Below the pieces are notes generated by a model. It was not told the origin of the DNA and did not search any database. It was given only the letters and a program-made list of their open reading frames with translations. From Mesorhizobium erdmanii USDA 3471 (GTDB lineage Bacteria; Pseudomonadota; Alphaproteobacteria; Rhizobiales; Rhizobiaceae): DNA of 64,000 bases. Position 1 is the first letter of the stretch; every line of letters begins with the position of its first letter. The translations under genes and the position numbers were made by a program. This document shows, one piece after another, positions 18,115 through 26,754 of this stretch. Location: assembly GCF_000472705.1 (NCBI RefSeq), contig NZ_AXAE01000024.1:80274-144273 (forward strand). Reading direction: 5' to 3'.

Positions 18115-18913
18115 CGTTTGCCGGCAAGTACTTAAAAAGAATGCCCGGAAACGGCGCCCGAAGCGGATTCCCGACTTGGAAATGCTTTGCCGGCACATGC
18201 ATGCCTTCTGATGGTTGGCATGCTCGAAAAGCGACAGCTTGAAAATTGTCCACTGTCAAAAATAATCAATATTTTTCAGTTAGTTATCTATGGTCATCCA
18301 CACCTTGTCCACAGCGCGACGAAGGGACGGGAGGACAACCGGCTGTCAAGCAAATTATTTCAGAATATTTCGCGTCGGCCCGGCTTTTTCATATTCGTCG
18401 GAAAAGGGTTTGAATCACAATGGCTTTGTCAAAATGTGCCGTTGCGGCACGACGCTCGAACGCGCCCGAGGTAACCTGATTCCTTAAAAATTGGTTAGAT
18501 GTGGCCTTGCCCTATCCACAGCGATTTCGGTAATGTCGATCCATCGAAAGGGACGGGCCTCTGGCCCTTAACCCAGCCTGACGCAGCCAGCTTAAATTGG
18601 CGGGATTTGCGACGTGGATCAAGTCCGCGGGTGGTCTGGTTTTGCTCTTTTTTCGATACGGTAGGGGACTGGCGTAACGAGACATGGCAGGTCGACAGCG
18701 CGCCGGCGGTTTTCGCCGGACGATGTTGTATTGCCGTGACATACCCAACGCGGACTGGCTTCACGGGCCGGCACCGGTTCCCTGAGATAGTGGGCGATGC
18801 TCATTGCCGGCGGCGGCGACGAGCATCGTGGCGAAGACGCAGTCGCTGGAAACAAGGATGCAGGAGGCGCATCCCCGGCGGAAAACAGGTACAGAAAGGC
18901 AAGGAACTCGATC
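18115..18913. promoter_or_regulatory. Long dnaA upstream region with DnaA-box-like sites
   Basis: About 800 bases without a supported gene. It holds an A/T-rich stretch (18257-18290) flanked by DnaA-box-like nonamers, each one mismatch from TTATCCACA: TCATCCACA 18294-18302, TTGTCCACA 18305-18313 and CTATCCACA 18512-18520. A weaker TTGTCCACT is at 18246-18254. This fits an autoregulated dnaA promoter. The chromosomal origin in related rhizobia is usually near hemE, which is not in this window. Confidence 0.5.
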
Positions 18914-20458
18914 ATGCAGAGCGGCATCGAAAGGGAGCTTACGGGCGACCTCCCATTTCCTGGAACTTTGATCGGAGCAAACGAGATGGCGGTCTCCAGC
19001 GACGCGGAGCAGAAGTTCGACCGGGTCAAGATCCAGTTGAAGGCGCGTCTGGGGGCTGAGGTCTATTCGAGCTGGTTCGGCCGCATGAAAGTGGCGGAGG
19101 CGTCCAAGGGCATTGTACGCATCTCGGTGCCCACCGCGTTCCTGCGCTCATGGATCAACGGCCACTATCTCGACCTCATCTCTGAACTGTGGAAGCAGGA
19201 GGACGCCGATCTGCTCAAGATCGAGATCGTGGTGCGCACGGCCACCCGCCAGGGGCGCAGCCATGCCGAACCGGAATTGGCGCCGGCGCGCAAGATGACA
19301 CGGCAGACGCAGACGGCGCTGGCCGCCGGCACCGTGAGCCCCAGCAGGGTGGAACGGCCTCCCGTGCCACGTCCGGGTGCTGCAGCCGAGAGCGAATTCC
19401 GCCACAACGTGCTGGGGTCGCCGCTTGACCCGCGCTACACATTCGGCTCCTTCATCGAGGGGCCGTCGAACCGGGTGGCCTTCGCTGCCGCCAAGGCCGT
19501 GGCGGAATCGCAGTCGAGCGCCGTGCGCTTCAATCCGCTGTTCCTGCACGCGACCGTCGGGCTCGGCAAGACCCACCTGCTGCAGGCCATCGCGGCGGAA
19601 TCGCTGAAGCAGAACCCTAAATCCCGCGTCGTCTATCTCACCGCGGAATACTTCATGTGGCGCTTCGCCACGGCGATCCGCGACAACAACGCGCTGACGC
19701 TCAAGGAGCAGCTGCGCGACATCGACCTCTTGATCATCGACGACATGCAGTTCCTGCAGGGAAAGTCGATCCAGCATGAATTCTGCCATTTGATCAACAT
19801 GCTGCTCGACAGCGCCAAGCAGGTGGTTGTCGCCGCCGACCGGCCGCCGTCGGAGCTGGAATCGCTCGAGCCGCGCGTCCGTTCGCGCCTCAATGGCGGC
19901 GTCGCGCTCGAAATGTCGGCGCCCGATTTCGTCATGCGCCTCGGCATGCTCAAACTGCGCTTGGCCACGGCCAGGGTCGACGACGCGTCGCTGGACATTT
20001 CCGAGGAGATCCTCAATCACGTCGCCCGCACAGTGACCGGCAGCGGTCGCGAACTGGAGGGCGCCTTTAATCAGCTGCTGTTTCGGCAGTCGTTCGAACC
20101 ACAGATCACCATCGACCGCATCGACGAAATCCTCGGCCACATCTATCGCACTGGCGAGCCGAAGCGGGTCCGCATCGAGGATATCCAGCGCATCGTGGCG
20201 CGCCACTACAACGTGTCGAAGACCGAATTGCTGTCCAACCGGCGTACGCGCACAATCGTCAAGCCACGGCAGGTCGCCATGTACCTGTCCAAGGTGATGA
20301 CGCCGCGCTCCCTGCCCGAAATCGGACGGCGCTTCGGCGGCCGCGACCACACCACGGTGCTGCACGCCGTGCGCAAGATCGAGGACCTGTCCGGCAATGA
20401 CAATACGTTGGCCCAGGAACTCGAACTGCTGCGACGGCTGATCAACGACCAGGCTTGA
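18914..20458 (+). CDS. dnaA: Chromosomal replication initiator DnaA
   Basis: AAA+ initiator that binds oriC and melts it. I chose ATG 18914 (MQSGIERELTGD), with AAGGAA nine bases upstream, giving 514 residues; the frame is open to 18797 but without support. Domain I follows an alphaproteobacterial N-terminal extension (VKIQLKARLGAEVYSSWFGRM). Domain III has Walker A (VGLGKTHLLQAI) and Walker B (LLIIDDMQFLQG). Domain IV has the DnaA-box-binding signature GGRDHTTVLHAVRKI near the C-terminus. Confidence 0.97.
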   Translation: MQSGIERELTGDLPFPGTLIGANEMAVSSDAEQKFDRVKIQLKARLGAEVYSSWFGRMKVAEASKGIVRISVPTAFLRSWINGHYLDLISELWKQEDADLLKIEIVVRTATRQGRSHAEPELAPARKMTRQTQTALAAGTVSPSRVERPPVPRPGAAAESEFRHNVLGSPLDPRYTFGSFIEGPSNRVAFAAAKAVAESQSSAVRFNPLFLHATVGLGKTHLLQAIAAESLKQNPKSRVVYLTAEYFMWRFATAIRDNNALTLKEQLRDIDLLIIDDMQFLQGKSIQHEFCHLINMLLDSAKQVVVAADRPPSELESLEPRVRSRLNGGVALEMSAPDFVMRLGMLKLRLATARVDDASLDISEEILNHVARTVTGSGRELEGAFNQLLFRQSFEPQITIDRIDEILGHIYRTGEPKRVRIEDIQRIVARHYNVSKTELLSNRRTRTIVKPRQVAMYLSKVMTPRSLPEIGRRFGGRDHTTVLHAVRKIEDLSGNDNTLAQELELLRRLINDQA

Positions 20459-20469
20459 CCGATCCGCGA

Positions 20470-20510
20470 CAGGCAAGCCAGAACCGCACTGGAATTCAAT
20501 GGCTTGCCTG
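20470..20510 (+). other. Hairpin after dnaA
   Basis: A perfect 11-bp inverted repeat (CAGGCAAGCCA at 20470-20480 with 20500-20510) and a 19-base loop, 12 bases after the dnaA stop. No T-run follows, so it may stabilise the 3' end rather than act as an intrinsic terminator. Confidence 0.45.
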
Positions 20511-20545
20511 CCCGGCCACGAGCTCGAGCAGGCTCGCGCGCGTGA

Positions 20546-20630
20546 GCAATTCCTGTAAAGTGTGAAACGCTTTTCCCGGGAAAGCGCGTAGCGCGTTTCC
20601 TTCGGAATCGAGACAAAACAAAGTCGGGCG
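20546..20630. repeat. Dispersed palindromic repeat, family A copy 1
   Basis: Begins GCAATTCC and runs through TGTGAAACGC, TTTTCCCGGGAAA, GCGTAGCGCGTTTCC and CGGAATCG to AAAACAA. Related copies are at 24474-24592 (reverse), 32909-32955 (reverse) and 59594-59686. It lies in the dnaA-dnaN gap. Confidence 0.8.
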
Positions 20631-20690
20631 ATGGTCCGGATTCCGGATTCGGCGCCCTGGCCAGCGGTCTTCGTGGCGTTTATCCCCAGA

Positions 20691-20728
20691 AAGCCCGCGC
20701 AGCCGGCCCGAACCAGTGGCGCGGGCTT
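20691..20728 (+). terminator. Terminator-like hairpin before dnaN
   Basis: A 10-bp perfect stem (AAGCCCGCGC, 20691-20700 with 20719-20728) with an 18-base loop, followed within 12 bases by CTTTTTCC. It would separate dnaA from dnaN. With the family A repeat it accounts for most of the 383-base dnaA-dnaN gap; the dnaN promoter is then expected in 20730-20840, where I see no clear consensus. Confidence 0.45.
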
Positions 20729-20841
20729 GCGTTTGCTGGCTTTTTCCTGTCAGTTTACGCAGATTCTGAGCCTGTTCAGACCTTTCGCGGGGCGCCGCCA
20801 GCCGGAGACCCGCTCATCCTTTCAAGCGAGCCTGTTTCGTC

Positions 20842-21960
20842 ATGCGTGTTATCCTGGAACGGTCAAATCTCCTGAAGTCGCTCAACCACGTCCACCGTGT
20901 GGTCGAACGGCGCAACACGATACCGATCCTGTCCAATGTGCTGCTCAGTGCCGAGGGCGCCAGCCTGGAAATGAAGGCCACCGACCTCGACCTCGAAGTG
21001 ACGGAAGCGACGCCCGCCAAGGTCGAGCGCGGCGGGGCGACGACGGTTCCGGCGCATCTGCTCTACGACATCGTGCGCAAGCTTTCCGACGGCGCCGAGG
21101 TGATGCTGAAGACGGACGAGGACGGCAACGCCATGACGGTGACGTCGGGCCGCTCGAGCTTCCGGCTGCAGTGCCTGCCGCAATCCGACTTCCCCGAGCT
21201 TTCGGCCGGATCCTTCTCCCATATCTTCCGGCTCGACTCGGTTGCCCTGAAGGGGCTGATCGAGAAGACGCAGTTCGCCATCTCCACCGAGGAGACACGC
21301 TATTATCTCAACGGCATCTACCTGCACACGCATGAGGTCGGCGGCAAGCTGAAGCTGCGCTCGGTGGCGACCGACGGACACCGCCTGGCGCGCGCCGAAA
21401 TCGACGCCCCAGCAGGCTCCGAAGGCATGCCGGGCATCATCATCCCGCGCAAGACGGTGAGCGAGCTGCAGAAACTGGTCGATGATCCGGATGTCGCCGT
21501 GACCACCGAGCTGTCCGATACCAAGATCCGCTTCACCATCGGCAGCGTGGTCCTGACCTCGAAGCTGATCGACGGCACCTTCCCCGACTATCAGCGGGTC
21601 ATTCCGACCGGCAATGACAAGAAGCTGATCCTCGACCGCCAGAGCTTTGCCGCAGCCGTCGATCGCGTCTCGACCATTTCCTCCGAACGCGGACGGGCGG
21701 TGAAGCTTTCGATCAGCGAAGGCCAAGTGACGCTTGCGGTCAACAATCCGGATTCCGGAAGCGCCACCGAGGAACTGGCGGCCGACTATTCTTCCGATCC
21801 TATCGAAATCGGCTTCAACGCCAAGTATCTGCTAGATGTCGCCGCCCAGCTGACCGGCACTGAAGCCAAATTCATGCTGGCCGATGCAGGTTCGCCGACG
21901 CTGATCCACGATATGGCCGACGAGACCGCGCTTTACGTGCTGATGCCTATGCGGGTATAG
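20842..21960 (+). CDS. dnaN: DNA polymerase III beta subunit (sliding clamp)
   Basis: Ring-shaped clamp that tethers DNA polymerase III. The 372-residue protein has the typical N-terminus MRVILERSNLLKSLNHVHRVVERRNTIPILSNVLL split here by family position, the middle-domain stretch TEETRYYLNGIYLHT and LRSVATDGHRLARAE, and the C-terminal VLMPMRV, which matches the canonical clamp ending. Three-domain length is normal. It lies between dnaA and recF, although a hairpin and repeat separate it from dnaA. Confidence 0.98.
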   Translation: MRVILERSNLLKSLNHVHRVVERRNTIPILSNVLLSAEGASLEMKATDLDLEVTEATPAKVERGGATTVPAHLLYDIVRKLSDGAEVMLKTDEDGNAMTVTSGRSSFRLQCLPQSDFPELSAGSFSHIFRLDSVALKGLIEKTQFAISTEETRYYLNGIYLHTHEVGGKLKLRSVATDGHRLARAEIDAPAGSEGMPGIIIPRKTVSELQKLVDDPDVAVTTELSDTKIRFTIGSVVLTSKLIDGTFPDYQRVIPTGNDKKLILDRQSFAAAVDRVSTISSERGRAVKLSISEGQVTLAVNNPDSGSATEELAADYSSDPIEIGFNAKYLLDVAAQLTGTEAKFMLADAGSPTLIHDMADETALYVLMPMRV

Positions 21961-22038
21961 CCGGCACTGCATCATCGAGCCGGCTCCGCGACGGGACCGG
22001 CAGCGGAAACAATGGCGACTACTACAGGCGGATAGCGG

Positions 22039-23178
22039 TTGCCGGCACAAACTCATATAAGTAAGCTCACACTTACTGATTTTCGCAACTATGCAACGCT
22101 GGCGCTCGATCTCGCCCCCGGTGCCGTGGTGTTTTCCGGCGACAATGGCGCAGGCAAGACCAACCTCCTCGAAGCGATTTCCTTCCTGACGCCCGGGCGC
22201 GGCCTGCGCCGTGCGCCTTACGCCGATGTCGCACGCGAAGGCGGCGGCGGCGGCTTTGCGCTGCATGCCCGGCTCGACGGGCCCGATGGCCAGGCCGAGA
22301 TCGGTACGGGCATTTCGGTTGGCGAGGGCGAAGGCGGCAGACGGGTTCGCATCAACGGCGCCGCTGCCAGATCGGCCGAAGACATGCTGGAATGGCTGCG
22401 AGTCGTGTGGCTGACGCCAGCCATGGATGCACTGTTCACCGGACCGGCCGCGGATCGCCGGCGCTTTCTCGACCGACTCGTTCTGGCGATCGATCCCGGC
22501 CACGGCCAGCGCGCCCTCGACTACGAGAAGGCGATGCGCGGCCGTAACCGCTTGCTTACGGATGGAACCAGGGACGACCGTTGGTTCGATGCGATCGAGA
22601 CTCAGATGGCCGAAACCGGTGTCGCCATTGCCGCGGCGCGCGCCGAACTCGTTCGCCTGCTCGCCGCCATGATCGACAGGCTGCCCGACACAGGGCCGTT
22701 CCCGCAGGCCGATATCAGCCTTTCGGGCGATCTGGAAACCGAGATTTCCACCGCGCCGGCGGTCGATGTCGAGGAGCGGTTCCGGCGGGCGCTTGCCAAT
22801 GGCCGTGATCGCGACCGCGCTGCCGGGCGCACGCTCGAGGGGCCGCACCGTTCCGATCTCCTGGTAAGGCACCGGCCAAAGGCAATGCCGGCCGAACTTT
22901 GTTCGACCGGAGAACAGAAGGCATTGCTGGTCGGCATCGTCCTGTCGCACGCCCGGCTGACCGGCGAGATGTCCGGCATGACGCCGATACTGCTGCTCGA
23001 CGAGATCGCGGCACACCTCGATGGCGGACGGCGGGCAGCGCTGTTTTCGATCCTGGAGGAGTTGAACTGCCAGGCGTTCATGACGGGAACCGATGCCGCG
23101 CTGTTTTCCAGCCTCAGGGGGCGTGCGCAGTTCCTGACCGTCGACCACGGCACGGTTGGGCCAACCGAAGACGCCTGA
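22039..23178 (+). CDS. recF: DNA replication and repair protein RecF
   Basis: ABC/SMC-like ATPase that helps load RecA at gaps. The start is TTG 22039: an in-frame TAG lies two codons upstream and no ATG occurs before the conserved LTLTDFRNYATL. The 379 residues include Walker A (GDNGAGKTNLLEAI), the signature-like region (CSTGEQKALLVGIVLSHA) and Walker B (PILLLDEIAAHLD). It follows dnaN after 78 bases. Confidence 0.95.
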   Translation: MPAQTHISKLTLTDFRNYATLALDLAPGAVVFSGDNGAGKTNLLEAISFLTPGRGLRRAPYADVAREGGGGGFALHARLDGPDGQAEIGTGISVGEGEGGRRVRINGAAARSAEDMLEWLRVVWLTPAMDALFTGPAADRRRFLDRLVLAIDPGHGQRALDYEKAMRGRNRLLTDGTRDDRWFDAIETQMAETGVAIAAARAELVRLLAAMIDRLPDTGPFPQADISLSGDLETEISTAPAVDVEERFRRALANGRDRDRAAGRTLEGPHRSDLLVRHRPKAMPAELCSTGEQKALLVGIVLSHARLTGEMSGMTPILLLDEIAAHLDGGRRAALFSILEELNCQAFMTGTDAALFSSLRGRAQFLTVDHGTVGPTEDA

Positions 23179-23209
23179 CAAGGTTTTTTGGGCGCGATAT
23201 GGTTCTCAC

Positions 23210-23962
23210 ATGACTACTGCGCTCACGACCGACGAGATCGAACGCTATGCCCGCCACATCGTGCTGCCCGAGGTCGGCGGCGCGGGCCAGCAGAAACTCA
23301 AGCAGGCGCGCGTCCTGGTGATCGGCGCCGGCGGGCTGGGTGCTCCGGTGCTCGAATATCTCGCGGCCGCCGGCGTCGGCACGCTTGGCATCGTCGACGA
23401 CGACATCGTGTCGCTCTCCAATCTGCAACGCCAGGTCATCCACGACACCGATGCGGTCGGCATGCTGAAAACCGAGAGCGCCAAAGCGGCAATCGCCCGC
23501 ATCAATCCCAACACCGCGGTCGAGACGCACACGGTGCGGCTGAGCGCGGAGAACGCCCCTGCCCTTGTCGCCCGCTATGACATCGTCGTCGATGGTTCCG
23601 ACAATTTCCAGACCCGCTATACGGTAGCCGATGCCTGCGCGAGCGCGCACAAACCTCTTGTGCATGCCGCCGTCGGCCGTTTCGACGGCTCGGTGACGGT
23701 GCTGAAGCCTTTCGAGGACGGTAAGGACGGCAGACCGAATCCTGGATATCGCGATCTCTTTCCCGAAGCCCCGCCGCCGGGCCTGGTGCCATCCTGCGCC
23801 GAGGCAGGGGTGCTTGGCGCCTTGACCGGCGTCATCGGCACGCTGCAGGCGATGGAGGCGATCAAGCTGATCACCGGCATCGGCGAGCCGCTGGTCGGCC
23901 GGCTGCTGCTCTACGATGCGCTCGCCGCGCGCTTCGAAACGATCCGCTACGGCAGGCGCTGA
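23210..23962 (+). CDS. MoeB/ThiF/HesA-family adenylyltransferase (zinc-less)
   Basis: E1-like enzyme that adenylates the C-terminus of a ubiquitin-like sulfur carrier such as MoaD or ThiS. It has 250 residues from ATG 23210. The nucleotide site is VLVIGAGGLGAPVLEYLAAAGVG split over residues ~30-52, followed by IVDDDIVSLSNLQRQ and DGSDNFQTRY. The likely catalytic Cys is in VPSCAEAGVLG. The Cys-x-x-Cys zinc pair of E. coli MoeB is replaced by Gly-Tyr-Arg-Asp (NPGYRDLFPE), and the C-terminal Cys pair is absent. Partner carrier proteins are not encoded nearby. Confidence 0.85.
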   Translation: MTTALTTDEIERYARHIVLPEVGGAGQQKLKQARVLVIGAGGLGAPVLEYLAAAGVGTLGIVDDDIVSLSNLQRQVIHDTDAVGMLKTESAKAAIARINPNTAVETHTVRLSAENAPALVARYDIVVDGSDNFQTRYTVADACASAHKPLVHAAVGRFDGSVTVLKPFEDGKDGRPNPGYRDLFPEAPPPGLVPSCAEAGVLGALTGVIGTLQAMEAIKLITGIGEPLVGRLLLYDALAARFETIRYGRR

Positions 23963-23976
23963 CCTTGGAGCGGACC

Positions 23977-24453
23977 ATGACCGTCACCATCGACCGCATT
24001 CCGGCCGATTTCGGCCGCTGGGACGAAGTGCTTGCCCTGATCATGCGTGCCTTCGCCTTCATGGACGGCATCATCGACCCGCCGTCCTCGGCTCACCTGC
24101 TCACTGTCGACGCACTGCGCGACAAGGCCGGGCGCGAGACCGGTTTCGTGGCCCTCGATGGCGACAGGATCGTCGGCTGCGTCTTTGCCCTCGAAAGGGC
24201 TGACGACTTTTACGTCGGCAAACTCGCCGTCCTCCCGGACTGCCAGGGGCAGGGCCTCGGCCGGCGGCTGATGCGGGCGGTCGAAAATCTGGCGCTCGAC
24301 CGCGGCAAGGCGGCGCTGGAGCTGCAGACACGCATCGAACTCACCGCCAATCACGCCGCCTTTGCCCGCCTCGGCTTTCACGAAACCGACCGGACGGCGC
24401 ATGAGGGCTACGCCAGGCCAACTTCGATCACCATGCGTAAGACTCTTTCGTAA
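23977..24453 (+). CDS. GNAT-family N-acetyltransferase
   Basis: Predicted acetyl-CoA-dependent acetyltransferase of 158 residues. ATG 23977 has GGAG about ten bases upstream. The acetyl-CoA-binding motif A is clear (VGKLAVLPDCQGQGLGRRLM, with the Q-x-x-G-x-G core), followed by motif B (LELQTRIELTANHAAFARLGF). It begins 14 bases after the MoeB-like gene and may share its message. The substrate cannot be predicted. Confidence 0.85.
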   Translation: MTVTIDRIPADFGRWDEVLALIMRAFAFMDGIIDPPSSAHLLTVDALRDKAGRETGFVALDGDRIVGCVFALERADDFYVGKLAVLPDCQGQGLGRRLMRAVENLALDRGKAALELQTRIELTANHAAFARLGFHETDRTAHEGYARPTSITMRKTLS

Positions 24454-24473
24454 GCCTTGACTTCCGTAGAGAG

Positions 24474-24592
24474 CGGTTCAGCGTTTGATGGAACCGCCGA
24501 ACCGTTCCAACTCTTTGTTTTTAAGCAATTCCCAAGGGGAAGCGCTATGCGCTTCTCCCGGGAAAACCGCTACACACTTTTCCTGGAATTTC
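24474..24592. repeat. Dispersed palindromic repeat, family A copy 2 (reverse, long form)
   Basis: Reverse-oriented family A copy. It starts with GGTTCAGCGTTTGATGGAAC and CTCTTTGTTTTT, then GCAATTCCCAAGGGGAAGCG, TCCCGGGAAAACCGC and TTTTCCTGGAATT. It fills the gap between the convergent GNAT and dehydrogenase genes. Confidence 0.75.
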
Positions 24593-24609
24593 TCTGGGAC
24601 AACGCGGCG

Positions 24610-25611
24610 TCAGGTTCTGAGCGGCAGCACGCGGTCGGGGGGACGGTGACCGTCAACGAAGGCCCTGATGTTGATGATGACCTTCTCGCCCATATCGATG
24701 CGGCCCTCGAGCGTGGCCGAGCCCATATGCGGCAAAAGCACGACCTTGTTCTTGGCGGCGAGCTTGAGCAGCTTGGCATTGAGCGCCGGCTCATGCTCAT
24801 AGACGTCGAGACCGGCGCCGGCGATCTTGCCGTCCTGGATCAGCTTGACCAGCGCTTCCTCATCGATGATGTCGCCACGCGCGGTGTTGACGACATAGGC
24901 CGTCGGCTGCAACAGCGCCAGCCGCCGTGCCGACAACAGGTGGAAGGTCGCGGGCGTCGACGGACAATTGACCGAGATAATGTCCATGCGGGCCAGCATC
25001 TGGTCGAGGCTTTCCCAATAGGTCGCCTCCAGCCCGTCCTCGACCGCCGGCAACACACGGTGACGGTTGTGGTAGTGGATGGACAGGCCGAAAGCCTTGG
25101 CCCGCCTGGCAACGGCCGTGCCGATGCGGCCCATGCCGACAATGCCGAGCCGCTTGCCCCAGATGCGCCTGCCAAGCATCCAGGTCGGCGACCATCCGGC
25201 CCATTTCTTGTCGCCGGTGAGCACGTTGGCGCCTTCCGCGAGCCGGCGCGGCACCGCCAGCATCAGCGCCATGGTCATGTCGGCGGTGTCCTCGGTGAGC
25301 ACATTGGGCGTGTTGGTGACGGTGATGCCCTTCTTGGCGGCGGCCGCAACGTCGATCTTGTCGACGCCGTTGCCGAAATTGGCGATCAGCTTGAGGTTGT
25401 CGCCGGCCTGAGCGATCAGCGCGGCGTCGATGTTATCGGTCACCGTCGGAACCAGCACGTCGGCTTCCTTGACCGCCGCGACCAGTTCCGGCTGCGTCAT
25501 CGGCCTGTCCTCGACATTCAGCCTGGCGTCGAACAGCTCGCGCATGCGGGTCTCGACCGGGTCGGGCAGCTTTCGCGTGATGACGACGAGAGGCTTCTTT
25601 TTGCCTACCAT
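24610..25611 (-). CDS. D-isomer-specific 2-hydroxyacid dehydrogenase (glyoxylate/hydroxypyruvate reductase type)
   Basis: NAD(P)H-dependent reductase, probably of glyoxylate or hydroxypyruvate. ATG 25611 follows GAGGGA; 333 residues. The substrate-binding start is typical (LVVITRKLPDPVETRMRELF). The Rossmann domain has GKRLGIVGMGRIGTAVARR, and the catalytic Arg, Glu and His are in NTARGDIIDEEALV, GLDVYEHEPALN and LLPHMGSAT. The Met-Gly-Ser-Ala after the catalytic His matches the GyaR/GRHPR branch. It stands alone between the repeat and the SH3 gene. Confidence 0.88.
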   Translation of the reverse strand: MVGKKKPLVVITRKLPDPVETRMRELFDARLNVEDRPMTQPELVAAVKEADVLVPTVTDNIDAALIAQAGDNLKLIANFGNGVDKIDVAAAAKKGITVTNTPNVLTEDTADMTMALMLAVPRRLAEGANVLTGDKKWAGWSPTWMLGRRIWGKRLGIVGMGRIGTAVARRAKAFGLSIHYHNRHRVLPAVEDGLEATYWESLDQMLARMDIISVNCPSTPATFHLLSARRLALLQPTAYVVNTARGDIIDEEALVKLIQDGKIAGAGLDVYEHEPALNAKLLKLAAKNKVVLLPHMGSATLEGRIDMGEKVIINIRAFVDGHRPPDRVLPLRT

Positions 25612-25759
25612 TGTTTCCCTCGTTGAGACCTCTTTAACCAAGACCGGCGAAACTGAAAGCCGGTCGCGGTAGCCGATTTACCCATGTAACAAGCGGTGCC
25701 GCCGAAGACAAAGAAAAAGGGGCGCCGCAACCATCGGGCCGGCGCCGAAAGGAACGAAA

Positions 25760-26320
25760 GTGTCTGGTTTCGCGTCGCTTCGCCTGAGCCTCAGCGCGGC
25801 ATTTCTTGGCGCTCTCCTTTGTTCTCCGGCCGCTGGCGCGCAGAGCGCGGCAGCGCCCGCCCAGGGCGTAGTCACACTCGGACCGAGCGGCCTGCCGCTG
25901 CCGCGATTCGTCAGCCTGAAGCCAGCGCGCGTCAACTCGCGCGTCGGTCCCGGCGCCAACTACTCCGTCAACTGGATGTATGTCAGGGCCGGCCTGCCGA
26001 TGGAGGTCATCCAGGAATTCGACACATGGCGCCGCGTCCGTGACGCGGACGGTTCGGAAGGCTGGATCAACCAGTCGATGCTTTCGGGACGGCGTACCGC
26101 CATCATCGCCCCCTGGCAACGCGGCAAGGGCGGCCAGATCAGTCTCATGAAAAGCCCGGACAAGGACGCCAGGGTCGTGGCGATCGTCGAGCCGGGTGTC
26201 ATGGGCACGATCAAGACTTGTGACGGCCAGTGGTGCGAAATGACGCTCGATGGCCATACCGGCTGGCTTGCCCAATCGACGGTCTGGGGCGCCTATCCCG
26301 GCGAGCGGGTCAAGGACTGA
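25760..26320 (+). CDS. Exported SH3-domain protein
   Basis: A 186-residue secreted protein. It starts with GTG 25760, preceded by AAAGG. The signal peptide (about 1-28) ends SPAAGAQS. Two bacterial SH3-like repeats follow: ARVNSRVGPGANYSVNWMYV to EGWINQSML, and SLMKSPDKDARVVAIVEPGV to HTGWLAQSTVWGAYPGE. Proteins of this kind (DUF1058/SH3_4) are periplasmic and are often thought to bind cell-wall material, but no function is established. It diverges from the dehydrogenase gene. Confidence 0.85.
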   Translation: MSGFASLRLSLSAAFLGALLCSPAAGAQSAAAPAQGVVTLGPSGLPLPRFVSLKPARVNSRVGPGANYSVNWMYVRAGLPMEVIQEFDTWRRVRDADGSEGWINQSMLSGRRTAIIAPWQRGKGGQISLMKSPDKDARVVAIVEPGVMGTIKTCDGQWCEMTLDGHTGWLAQSTVWGAYPGERVKD

Positions 26321-26366
26321 TTCTTTGCCGCCGTTTCAGCGGGTTCGTTGCGAGCCAAGGCTCGAA

Positions 26367-26726
26367 TCAACGGCCGATTCGGCCAAGGTGGGTGTCCTGA
26401 AAGCCCGTTGACAATTTCAGGCCGTAACCCAGCGCCCGATCGATGGCGATGTGCGCGATCCAGATCAGGGCGACCGCGATCGCGACGGCATGACCGGACA
26501 GGTACCCGGCGATCAGCAGCAGCACCGGTACGACGAGGATGTGCAAGGCGTTGTAGGTAAGGGCGCCGATGCGCGGCCCGCCGAGGTAGCCGAACATCGA
26601 CAGGTCCGGTGCCAGGATGAGCACCCCGAAGAGCCACCAGGAAACGCCTGTCGAAGCATAGAAGACGATGGCGGCAACCGCCACGACGGCCCATTCGAGC
26701 CGGATTGTCAGGTCGAGAGGTTTCAT
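26367..26726 (-). CDS. DUF4260 membrane protein
   Basis: A 119-residue protein with four hydrophobic segments and the DUF4260 pattern: LRLEWA-like start (LTIRLEWAVVAVAAIVFY), LFGVLILAPDLSMFGYLGG, YNALHILVVPVLLLIAG and IWIAHIAIDRALGYGLK. The conserved Asp, His and the IAHIAxDRxLGYGLK signature are clear. Function is unknown. It ends close to the SH3 gene and lies downstream of irr on the same strand. Confidence 0.88.
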   Translation of the reverse strand: MKPLDLTIRLEWAVVAVAAIVFYASTGVSWWLFGVLILAPDLSMFGYLGGPRIGALTYNALHILVVPVLLLIAGYLSGHAVAIAVALIWIAHIAIDRALGYGLKLSTGFQDTHLGRIGR

Positions 26727-26754
26727 TCCTGACAGATTGTTCGGCGCTGGCCGC

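Noticed and set aside
18797..18913. Longer DnaA starting at 18797
   Set aside because: The extra 39 residues are not DnaA-like and ATG 18914 has a good ribosome site.
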